Assembly: GCA_963205105.1 (NCBI GenBank) | Contig: CAUJJW010000405.1 | Coordinates: 1-64,000 of the forward strand | Length of the DNA stretch: 64,000 bases | Direction: 5' to 3' | Source of the DNA: Verrucomicrobiota bacterium | GTDB lineage: Bacteria > Verrucomicrobiota > Verrucomicrobiia > Limisphaerales > CAIMTB01 | Part shown: positions 25,013 to 32,049 of the stretch, one piece after another | Layout of the letters: each line of letters begins with the position of its first letter | Numbering within the stretch: position 1 is the first letter of the stretch | Notes under the pieces: model-generated | Database searches by the model: none | Seen by the model: the letters and a program-made list of their open reading frames with translations, nothing else | What the model was told of the DNA's origin: nothing | Made by a program: the position numbers and the translations under genes

Positions 25013-25027
25013 TGCAAACGATTTGCA
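25013..25027. promoter_or_regulatory. Zur/Fur-like box upstream of the zinc-uptake operon
   Basis: TGCAAACGATTTGCA is an interrupted palindrome of 7-1-7 form with six of seven base pairs matching. It follows the same scheme as Zur boxes such as TGAAAATGATTTTCA described in actinobacteria. It lies about 20 bases before the preferred znuA start, and the last gene of the operon encodes a Fur-family protein, so autoregulation by zinc is likely. The match is seen directly; binding is inferred. Confidence 0.55.
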
Positions 25028-25046
25028 GTCGGCATTGAATGCTCGC

Positions 25047-26021
25047 GTGAGCCACCCGCTTCCCAGGCCCCAGCGCCTCGCGTCCATCGCCCTGGCGCTC
25101 GCCTTCGGGCTCCTCGCCTCCTTCTCCGCCCACGCTGCCTCCCCGGAACCGGCGACCAAGGACCGTCCCATCGTCCTCACCAGCTTCCTTCCCATCTATT
25201 CCCTCGCCGTCGCCATCGCCGGCGACCACGCCCAAGTCCAGAACTGGCTGCCGCAAGGCGTGGATCCCCACGATTTTCAGTTTTCACCCCGGGACCTCCG
25301 CCGGTTGGGCGCCGCCTCCATGCTGGTCATCGGCGGACTCGGCCTCGAAGGCTGGTCCGATGCCAAACTGCGCCAACTCTCCGCGAACCCGAACCTGCGG
25401 ATCGTTGAGGCTGCGGCGGGCCTGCCCAAGGAGGCACTGATCCTGGAACCTTGCGGACACGACCACGATCACGGCGACACGCCCCACAACCACGCCGATA
25501 CCCCCAACCCGCACTTCTGGCTGGACCCCCTCCTCATGGCCCACGCCGCGACCAACATCGCCCGCGCCTTGCAACAGCTGGATCCCGGTCACGCGGAGGA
25601 CTACGAGAGGAATGCCGCTGCCACCGCGGCGTCGCTTCACGCCCTTCACCGCGATTACTCCCAGCGCTTGGCGCACGCCTCCACCGCGTTCATTACCTAC
25701 CACGGAGCGTTTCCCTACCTTGCCCGACGCTACGGTCTGCGCCTGGCGGGCGTCGTCGAAGCCGGCCCCACCGACCAGCCATCCGCCCGGCAGTTGTCCG
25801 AGCTCGGTCGCTTGGTGCGCTCCGAGAAGGTGAAGGTCCTCTTCATGGACGGGGAACCGCCCCGACTGGCGCGCCGGATCGCCTCCGATTTGCGCCTCCA
25901 ACTCAACTCCCTGGAGACTCTGGAGACAGGGGATTTCGGGCCGAAAGCCTACGAAGACGGCATGCGTCGCAATCTGGAGATCCTCTCGAAGGCCCTGACA
26001 CCGTCGCCCCAACAGCCATGA
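25047..26021 (+). CDS. znuA: Zinc/manganese ABC transporter substrate-binding protein
   Basis: About 324 residues from the GTG at 25047. A TTG at 25023 is also in frame but would sit inside the Zur-like box. A signal sequence (SIALALAFGLLASFSAHAA) is followed by a cluster A-I fold: PIVLTSFLPIYSLAVAIAGDHAQV, the metal-ligand segment HDFQFSPRDLRRL, the His-rich loop near residue 140 (GHDHDHGDTPHNHAD), HFWLDPLLMAH and ITYHGAFPYLARRYGL. The His-rich loop favours zinc. The protein captures metal in the periplasm and delivers it to ZnuB. The ATGA overlap with the ATPase gene shows tight coupling. Confidence 0.9.
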   Translation: MSHPLPRPQRLASIALALAFGLLASFSAHAASPEPATKDRPIVLTSFLPIYSLAVAIAGDHAQVQNWLPQGVDPHDFQFSPRDLRRLGAASMLVIGGLGLEGWSDAKLRQLSANPNLRIVEAAAGLPKEALILEPCGHDHDHGDTPHNHADTPNPHFWLDPLLMAHAATNIARALQQLDPGHAEDYERNAAATAASLHALHRDYSQRLAHASTAFITYHGAFPYLARRYGLRLAGVVEAGPTDQPSARQLSELGRLVRSEKVKVLFMDGEPPRLARRIASDLRLQLNSLETLETGDFGPKAYEDGMRRNLEILSKALTPSPQQP

Positions 26022-26845
26022 CGGCGCCCTGTCCAGCGCCGCCGGTGGTCGCCACCCGGCATCTCTGCGTTCAGCTCGGGGGAAGACGCATTCTGAATGA
26101 CGTCTGCCTGGAGATCGCCCCCGGCAAATTGGTCGCTCTCATCGGTCCCAACGGGGCTGGAAAGACCACCCTGCTCCGCACGCTGCTCGGCCTCATCCCG
26201 GTGCAGTCCGGCGAATTCAGTCTTCTGGGATGCTCGGACCTCCGGACCGCCCTTCCTTCCATTGGCTACGTCCCTCAGCGGCTGGCGCTTGGCGACGGAC
26301 TCGCGCTCAGCGTGCGGGAGTTCCTCGCACTGCGCCGCCGAAAAACCCGGAACTGGTTCTGGCGCAGCCGCCAAAACCTCGACCTGGAACTCCCGGCGAT
26401 CGCCGAGGAACTCGGGGTCCGCCCGTTGCTCGACAAGTCCGTCTCCTCCCTTTCGGGCGGCCAATTACAGCGCGTGCTCATCAGTTTCAGCCTCCTGGAC
26501 GAACCGAAGCTGTTGTTTCTCGATGAGCCCACCGAGGGTGTGGACGCCCCCGGGGAACGCACGTTTTACGAGATCATCTCCGACATCCATCGGCTGCACG
26601 GACTGACCGTGGTGCTGGTGTCCCACGACTTGTCGATGGTCCACAAGCACGCCTCCTGGGTGATCGCCCTGAATGGACGCGTCTGCTGCGAAGGCGCACC
26701 CGACGACATCATCCGGGAAGACGCCCTGCGCGAGGCCTACGGCCTGCACGTGACGTCGTATCACCATCATCACGACCCCAACCCCGGGTCGATTCCGCCC
26801 CCCCATTCCCACTCGCACGATCACAACCACCCGCATGTTCACTGA
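26018..26845 (+). CDS. znuC: Zinc/manganese ABC transporter ATP-binding protein with His-rich tail
   Basis: The protein has 275 residues from the ATG at 26018 (ATGA overlap with znuA). ABC motifs are complete: Walker A GPNGAGKTT, signature LSGGQLQR, Walker B LLFLDEPTEGVD and H-loop VLVSHD. The last about 30 residues are a histidine-rich tail (YHHHHDPNP, HSHSHDHNHPHVH), which could buffer or sense zinc on the cytoplasmic side. It energises the permease encoded by the next gene, which overlaps it by 11 bases. Confidence 0.92.
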   Translation: MTAPCPAPPVVATRHLCVQLGGRRILNDVCLEIAPGKLVALIGPNGAGKTTLLRTLLGLIPVQSGEFSLLGCSDLRTALPSIGYVPQRLALGDGLALSVREFLALRRRKTRNWFWRSRQNLDLELPAIAEELGVRPLLDKSVSSLSGGQLQRVLISFSLLDEPKLLFLDEPTEGVDAPGERTFYEIISDIHRLHGLTVVLVSHDLSMVHKHASWVIALNGRVCCEGAPDDIIREDALREAYGLHVTSYHHHHDPNPGSIPPPHSHSHDHNHPHVH

Positions 26846-27659
26846 GCCCTTCATGCAAAGGGCACTGCTGGGTGCCCTGATCCTTGCACCGCTGTGCGCC
26901 CTCCTGGGCGTTTTCGTCACCGCACGACGCATGGCGTTCTTCAGCGACACCGTCGCGCACGCTTCCCTGACCGGCACCGCCGCCGCGTTCCTGGTCGGAC
27001 TCACCGAACCCACGCCCGGCATGCTGGTGGTGAGCCTGCTCGTGGCTGCCTCCATCATCTGGCTCCGCGAAAAGAGCGGCCTGTACCACGACACCATCAT
27101 GGCCCTGCTCCTCACCGGATCCGTCGCGGTGGGCACCGTCATCCTCAGCCGGTTGCGCGGCTTCAAGGGCGAATTGCACCGGGTCCTGTTCGGCGATGTT
27201 CTGGCGGTCGGCCCGACCGAACTCTGGCTGGCCGGAGGACTGCTGATCCTGGTGGTGTGCGGCGGGGCGTGGTTTCTCAGCCCCCTGTCCCTGATCACCA
27301 CCAGCGAGGATCTTGCCCACGTCAGCGGCATCTCCGTCAGGGCCTACAACTATGGGTTCATTCTCGTGCTCACCCTCACCGTCACGGTGAGCATCCGACT
27401 GGTCGGCATCCTGCTCGTCGGCGCGCTCTTGGTGATCCCTCCCGCCGCAGCCCGACTCGTGAGCCGGAATCTGCGCCAGGAAATCTGGATCGCCGTCCTG
27501 TTCGGCATGGTGGCCGGCGGAGGCGGCGTGATCGTTTCGTACCAGGCGGACGTGCCCTGCGGACCCGCCATCGTCCTGGTCAGCATCGGACTCTTCATCG
27601 TTTCGTTGATCATCGGCCGCCTCACCTCGGTCACCCGCGGAAGCCTGCGTCCCGCATGA
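26835..27659 (+). CDS. znuB: Zinc/manganese ABC transporter permease
   Basis: The 274-residue protein has about eight membrane helices and the ABC-3 family signature (RRMAFFSDTVAHASLTGTAAAFLVGL, GILLVGALLVIPPAAARL). Its start lies within the His-rich tail codons of znuC and its stop overlaps the start of the Fur-family gene as ATGA, so all four genes form one translationally coupled operon. It forms the membrane channel for metal import, most likely zinc given the His-rich partners. Confidence 0.92.
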   Translation: MFTEPFMQRALLGALILAPLCALLGVFVTARRMAFFSDTVAHASLTGTAAAFLVGLTEPTPGMLVVSLLVAASIIWLREKSGLYHDTIMALLLTGSVAVGTVILSRLRGFKGELHRVLFGDVLAVGPTELWLAGGLLILVVCGGAWFLSPLSLITTSEDLAHVSGISVRAYNYGFILVLTLTVTVSIRLVGILLVGALLVIPPAAARLVSRNLRQEIWIAVLFGMVAGGGGVIVSYQADVPCGPAIVLVSIGLFIVSLIIGRLTSVTRGSLRPA

Positions 27660-28207
27660 ACTCTCACGCCGGCTGCAATCACCATCGGCCTGAGCTCGGC
27701 GATCTCACCGAACGGCTGCGACGCGGTGCAAGGCGCATCACCGGCCCGCGCCAGGCCATACTCCGAATTCTCCAGGCGCACCCGCGACCGATGTCGAACA
27801 AGGAGATATTCGAGGCTCTTCCTCCCGGGGAATGCGATCTGGCGACCGTCTACCGGTCGCTGCATCTCCTGGAAGACATGGGGCTGGTGGAAAGGTTTGA
27901 TTTCGGCGACGGCTCCGCCCGTTTTGAAATGGCCCGCCCCGGTCATTCGGGTCACCACCATCACCTCGTCTGCACCGCCTGCGACGCGATCCATCCGATC
28001 GAGGACTGCCTGGCGTTGGAGTGGGAGGCCAAGATCGCGCGGGACAGCGGCTTCAAGATGGTGACCCACAAACTGGAGTTCTTCGGACTCTGCCCCCTGT
28101 GCCAGAAACAAGGCGAGGGGCGTCCCAAGCGCGCCGCCAAAGGTTCGGCGCAGCGTCCTGAGGCGGTGGCATCCGCCGGCAAACCCAAGCGCAAGCTGAC
28201 GACCTGA
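27656..28207 (+). CDS. zur: Fur-family metalloregulator, probably Zur
   Basis: The protein has 183 residues. The winged helix contains LRRGARRITGPRQAILRILQAHPRPMSNKEIF and LATVYRSLHLLEDMGLVERF, the classic Fur-family DNA-reading helix. The metal part has HSGHHHHLVCTAC and CPLC, two CxxC pairs for the structural zinc plus a histidine sensor cluster. Its place as the fourth gene of a zinc-uptake operon, with a 15-bp Zur-like box at the operon front, argues for Zur rather than iron-sensing Fur or PerR. The C-terminal basic tail (KRAAKGSAQRPEA...KRK) is an extension beyond the usual length of about 140-150. Confidence 0.85.
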   Translation: MNSHAGCNHHRPELGDLTERLRRGARRITGPRQAILRILQAHPRPMSNKEIFEALPPGECDLATVYRSLHLLEDMGLVERFDFGDGSARFEMARPGHSGHHHHLVCTACDAIHPIEDCLALEWEAKIARDSGFKMVTHKLEFFGLCPLCQKQGEGRPKRAAKGSAQRPEAVASAGKPKRKLTT

Positions 28208-28300
28208 TCCCGGCCCTGGGCCCGGATATTGATCCGGGCTGGCGGAGCCGCGTTCATGTCGGAGTTGTGCCAGCACCCCAAGGGCTTGGCGCAGGAAAAA

Positions 28301-28328
28301 GGGGCTGCACCCTGTTGGGTGCAGCCCC
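28301..28328 (-). terminator. Strong intrinsic-terminator hairpin
   Basis: The arms GGGGCTGCACCC (28301-28312) and GGGTGCAGCCCC (28317-28328) pair over 12 bases around a TGTT loop. On the minus strand the stem is followed by TTTTTCC, the arrangement of an intrinsic terminator. It would end transcription of the small minus-strand gene at 28370-28540. On the plus strand no T-run follows, although it could still slow transcription from the zur operon. Confidence 0.7.
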
Positions 28329-28369
28329 GGTCCAATATCAGTTGATGGTACTTCTCTGGTTGTGTTCCT

Positions 28370-28540
28370 TCAGGCCGGTCCCGAGTCTCCTCCCGCCCAA
28401 TCCCCTAGGCGGATGGCTTCCCGGACTTTTCGACGTTCGTATCGATGCTTCTGAGCCTTCTGAGGGCGGCTCTCGATGTTTTTCATGTTATGCCGATGGT
28501 GTTCGACCACTTCCACGATCTGTTCGTTGGACTTAGGCAT
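28370..28540 (-). CDS. Small basic hypothetical protein
   Basis: The 56-residue frame starts at the ATG at 28540 (MPKSNEQIVEVVEHHRHNMKNI) and is rich in Lys, Arg and His, with a helical middle (SRPQKAQKHRYERRKVREAIRL). I do not recognise the family. Support for a real gene comes from the terminator just downstream on the same strand and from less GC-biased codon use in a region otherwise without genes. Against it, no clear Shine-Dalgarno sequence is visible. It might instead be a decayed remnant. Confidence 0.4.
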   Translation of the reverse strand: MPKSNEQIVEVVEHHRHNMKNIESRPQKAQKHRYERRKVREAIRLGDWAGGDSGPA

Positions 28541-28830
28541 GATCACTCTGCGTCGTTGAGGAACCTGACATGAAGGTGCCAGGCACCAGTGGGTGAAACG
28601 TGGAACCGAATTCACGCCCGGGGAGGGCTTCGGTTTCACATAAACCGTCTCTGAGTTGTGACCTCATAGACGAACTTCATGGCCCTATTAGGCCGGAATG
28701 AGGAAAGTTTCAATGCTTTTTTCAAAATCGTTGCCCAACTGTGTCCTCCGACACCGCTGATTTTCCCCTTCCGCCCACCACTCCCGCTCCGCAAATCTCC
28801 CTCCCGGCGCCCGACGCCCCGCCTCCACCC
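28541..28830. other. Gene-free stretch with a GGTGCC-A-GGCACC palindrome
   Basis: The 290 bp between the small minus-strand frame and the HAD gene are less GC-rich than the flanks. A 13-bp palindrome GGTGCCAGGCACC lies at 28575-28587. That motif is common in REP-like intergenic sequences of many bacteria. I see no further gene, although a plus-strand promoter for the HAD gene presumably lies here. Confidence 0.4.
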
Positions 28831-29718
28831 ATGTCCACGAACGATCCCGCTCTCGTCCTCCGCAATTTCGCACCGTCCCACGAATTCTTCGTGGGCATCG
28901 ATTCCGATGGCTGCGTTTTCGATTCCATGGAGATCAAGCACAAGGAGTGCTTCACCCCCATGTTCATCAAGTATTTCGGCCTCCAGGCGGTCTCCAAGTA
29001 CGCCCGCGAGGTCTGGGAGTTCGTCAACCTCTACTCCAAGTCCCGCGGCATCAACCGCTACCCCGCCCTCTCCAACGCCCTCAACCTGCTCGCCGCCCGC
29101 CCCGAAGTTCAGGCCCGCGGCGTCGAAGTCCCGTCCTCCGACGACCTCGACGCCTGGATGGCCCGCGAAACCAAACACACCCTGGCCACCCTCAAGGCCG
29201 AAATCCAGGAGCGCGGCAACACCGTCCTCCAACCCATTCTCGACTGGTCTCTCGCCGTCGATGTCCAGATCCACGACATCGTCCACGGCGTCCCCCCGTT
29301 CCCCGGCGTCCGCGATTTTCTTCAACGCCTCCGCGGGCGGGCCGACGCGATGGTGATTTCCCAGACACCGGGCGCCGCCCTGCTGCGCGAATGGTCCGAG
29401 CATCAACTCAACGATCATATCGCGCTCATTGCCGGCCAGGAAATGGGCTCCAAGAAGGACCATCTGCGACTCGCGACCCGGGACAAGTACCCCCCTCACA
29501 ACGTCCTGATGATCGGCGATGCTCCTGGAGACTTCACCGCCGCCAAGACCAACAACGCGTTGTTCTATCCCATCACCCCCGGCCGCGAGGACGCCTCCTG
29601 GCAGCGCCTCCTTGATGAGGGGCTCGAGGTGTTCTTCTCCGGCCAATACGCCGGAGATTACGAGGCGGCTCTCGTCCGTGAATTCAACGCATCACTCCCC
29701 GAGAATCCGTCCTGGTAG
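28831..29718 (+). CDS. HAD-superfamily hydrolase
   Basis: About 295 residues from the ATG at 28831. The frame is open from a GTG at 28741, but that region is only Pro-rich. Motif I is FVGIDSDGCVFDSM (nucleophile Asp of DSD), a long helical cap follows (residues about 40-165), motif II is VISQTPG, and the acidic motif IV is LMIGDAPGD. This is the pattern of phosphatases of the phosphoglycolate phosphatase/beta-phosphoglucomutase type. The substrate is unknown. It has no close operon partner; asd begins 84 bp later. Confidence 0.82.
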   Translation: MSTNDPALVLRNFAPSHEFFVGIDSDGCVFDSMEIKHKECFTPMFIKYFGLQAVSKYAREVWEFVNLYSKSRGINRYPALSNALNLLAARPEVQARGVEVPSSDDLDAWMARETKHTLATLKAEIQERGNTVLQPILDWSLAVDVQIHDIVHGVPPFPGVRDFLQRLRGRADAMVISQTPGAALLREWSEHQLNDHIALIAGQEMGSKKDHLRLATRDKYPPHNVLMIGDAPGDFTAAKTNNALFYPITPGREDASWQRLLDEGLEVFFSGQYAGDYEAALVREFNASLPENPSW

Positions 29719-29802
29719 TCGCGTCACCGACCCACCACCGGGCCAGAACCCGATTTTGGGGCGTTTGACAGTCCCTAGCTGACCCGTATGCTCGCCGGCC
29801 CT

Positions 29803-30804
29803 ATGAATCGGAGTCCGCATGTCGCCGTCGTCGGAGCCACTGGAGCTGTTGGCATCGAGATGTTGAAGACCCTCGAGAAGCGCCGGTTTCCCGTCGGCAA
29901 ATTGACCTTGCTCGCCTCGGCTCGGTCGGCCGGCAAGACCCTGCCCTTCGGCGGTGAGCAGCACACGATTCACGAACTCAAGCACGATTCGTTCGCGGGC
30001 ATCGACATCGCCCTCTTCAGCGCCGGAGGAAGCATCTCCCGGGAATTCGCCCCGATCGCCGCCCAGGCCGGCTGTGTGGTGGTCGACAACTCCAGCGCCT
30101 TCCGCATGGACCCCAAGGTCCCGCTGGTGGTGCCGGAGATCAACCCGGCCGACGTCAAGGAGCACCAGGGCATCATCGCCAACCCCAACTGCACCACCGC
30201 CATCACCCTGATGGCCCTCTACCCCCTCCACCGGGCGTTCGGAGTGACCCGGGTCATCGCCTCCTCCTACCAGGCGGTATCGGGCACCGGCCAAAAGGCC
30301 ATTGAGGAACTGGATCGGCAGATCCGTGAACTGGCCGCCGGGCAACCCGCGACCCGCGAGGTCTACCCCCACCAGATCGCTTACAACGTCCTGCCCCATG
30401 TCGATTCCTTCCTCCCGGATGGCTACACGAAGGAGGAAATGAAGCTGCAGAACGAAGGGCGCAAGATCATGCACCACCCCGGATTGCGGGCCAGCATCAC
30501 CTGCGTCCGCGTCCCGGTGTACCGCGCCCATTCCGTCGCCATCAGCGCCGAGTTCGAGAAACCCATCTCCCCCGAGGCCGCCCGCGACGTCCTCTCCCGA
30601 GCGCCCGGCGTCGACGTCGTCGACAACCCCGCCAAGAACGAGTACCCGCTGCCGCTGTACGTCACCGAGAAGTACAACTGCCAGGTCGGACGCATCCGCA
30701 CCGACTGCGCCCTCGACAACGGCCTGGCATTCTGGGTTGCCGGCGATCAGCTCCTGAAGGGCGCAGCGCTCAACGCGGTTCAGATCGCCGAGTTGCTCCT
30801 CTGA
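29803..30804 (+). CDS. asd: Aspartate-semialdehyde dehydrogenase
   Basis: The protein has 333 residues from the ATG at 29803 (MNRSPHVAVVGATGAVG); an ATG at 29788 would add five residues. It has the NADP-binding GATGAVG at the start, the active-site cysteine in NPNCTT near residue 129, and SSYQAVSGTGQKAIEEL. It reduces L-aspartyl phosphate to the semialdehyde at the branch point toward lysine/diaminopimelate, threonine and methionine, so it also feeds peptidoglycan synthesis. The length is normal for the USG-1/Asd family. It is followed at 63 bp by tgt in the same direction. Confidence 0.95.
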   Translation: MNRSPHVAVVGATGAVGIEMLKTLEKRRFPVGKLTLLASARSAGKTLPFGGEQHTIHELKHDSFAGIDIALFSAGGSISREFAPIAAQAGCVVVDNSSAFRMDPKVPLVVPEINPADVKEHQGIIANPNCTTAITLMALYPLHRAFGVTRVIASSYQAVSGTGQKAIEELDRQIRELAAGQPATREVYPHQIAYNVLPHVDSFLPDGYTKEEMKLQNEGRKIMHHPGLRASITCVRVPVYRAHSVAISAEFEKPISPEAARDVLSRAPGVDVVDNPAKNEYPLPLYVTEKYNCQVGRIRTDCALDNGLAFWVAGDQLLKGAALNAVQIAELLL

Positions 30805-30867
30805 CATTTATTTCAGCCCAACACAGGTCTCCCCTCCGGGCCTGCGTTGTGGCTTCATCAGCGGCCC

Positions 30868-32049
30868 ATGTTCGAGCTGCTGGCGACTGATACCGAAACC
30901 AAGGCCCGCCTCGGGCGGCTGACCACCGCCCATGGCGTCGTCGAGACGCCCGTCTACATGCCCGTCGGCACGCAGGCGACGGTCAAGGCGATGGACCCCC
31001 GCGAACTCCTGGAGTCCGGCACCCAGATCATTCTGGGAAACACGTATCACCTGTACGTCCGCCCCGGCCTCGATGTGCTGTCCGCCGCTGGCGGTTTGCA
31101 CCGGTTCATGAACTGGTCCCTCCCGATTCTCACCGACAGCGGCGGGTTCCAGGTCTTCAGCCTCGCCAAGATCCGGAAGATCACCGAGCACGGCGTTGAG
31201 TTCCGGAGTCACCTCGACGGCTCTCCTCTCTTTCTCGGCCCCAAGGAATCGATGCACATCCAGAAGGTCCTGGGTTCCGACATCGCCATGGTCTTCGATG
31301 AATGCCCGCCCGCCGGCTCCAAACCGAAGGAGTACCTGTCAGCCGTGGAACGGACCATCCGCTGGGCCAAGGAATGCCGGCAACAGCCTCGGGCCCCGGG
31401 CCAGATGGTGTTCGGTATCGTGCAGGGCGGCACACATGCGGACCTCCGTGAACGTTGCGCCCGGGAGTTGGTCGCCATGCAATTCGACGGCTATGCCATC
31501 GGCGGCGTCAGTGTCGGCGAGCCCGAACCGGAGATGCTGCGCGCCATCGAGATGTCGGAGCCTCATCTACCGGCCAACCAACCTCGTTACGCCATGGGCT
31601 TGGGCACCCCGGCACAGATGATCCAGCTCATCAGTCGCGGGGTGGACATGTTCGACTGCGTTCTCCCCACCCGCGTCGCCCGCAACGGCACCGCCTACAC
31701 CCACAAGGGCGCCTTCAACGCCAAGGCGGGCTACAACAAGATCGACTTCAATCCCATCGAGGAAGGCTGCGAGTGCTACTGCTGTAAGAACTTCACCCGC
31801 GCCTACATCCGACACTTGTTGAACGTCGACGAAATCCTCGGGCTACGCATGCTCAGCGTGCACAACACCCACCTGTACCTGAAGCTGATGGCCGAGGTCC
31901 GGGAGCATCTGAGGAACGGCACGTTTGGCGCATTCGCCCGCGACTACCTCGCCAACTACGTGCCCACGAAACGCGTGCTCGCCGCCCGCAACAGCGATGC
32001 CGGACCCGCAGCGGCTGCTGAGACGGACGAGCCGGACCCGGAGGCTTAA
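30868..32049 (+). CDS. tgt: tRNA-guanine transglycosylase (queuine tRNA-ribosyltransferase)
   Basis: The protein has 393 residues from the ATG at 30868; the TTG start at 30847 in the same frame is less likely. Motifs: DSGGFQVFSL containing the catalytic-site aspartate, GIVQGG, DMFDCVLPTRVARNG with the nucleophilic aspartate, and the zinc site CECYCCKNFTRAYIRHLLN. It exchanges guanine-34 of GUN anticodons for preQ1. No other queuosine genes lie in the window. The stop overlaps the convergent glnS stop by 4 bp. Confidence 0.96.
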   Translation: MFELLATDTETKARLGRLTTAHGVVETPVYMPVGTQATVKAMDPRELLESGTQIILGNTYHLYVRPGLDVLSAAGGLHRFMNWSLPILTDSGGFQVFSLAKIRKITEHGVEFRSHLDGSPLFLGPKESMHIQKVLGSDIAMVFDECPPAGSKPKEYLSAVERTIRWAKECRQQPRAPGQMVFGIVQGGTHADLRERCARELVAMQFDGYAIGGVSVGEPEPEMLRAIEMSEPHLPANQPRYAMGLGTPAQMIQLISRGVDMFDCVLPTRVARNGTAYTHKGAFNAKAGYNKIDFNPIEEGCECYCCKNFTRAYIRHLLNVDEILGLRMLSVHNTHLYLKLMAEVREHLRNGTFGAFARDYLANYVPTKRVLAARNSDAGPAAAAETDEPDPEA

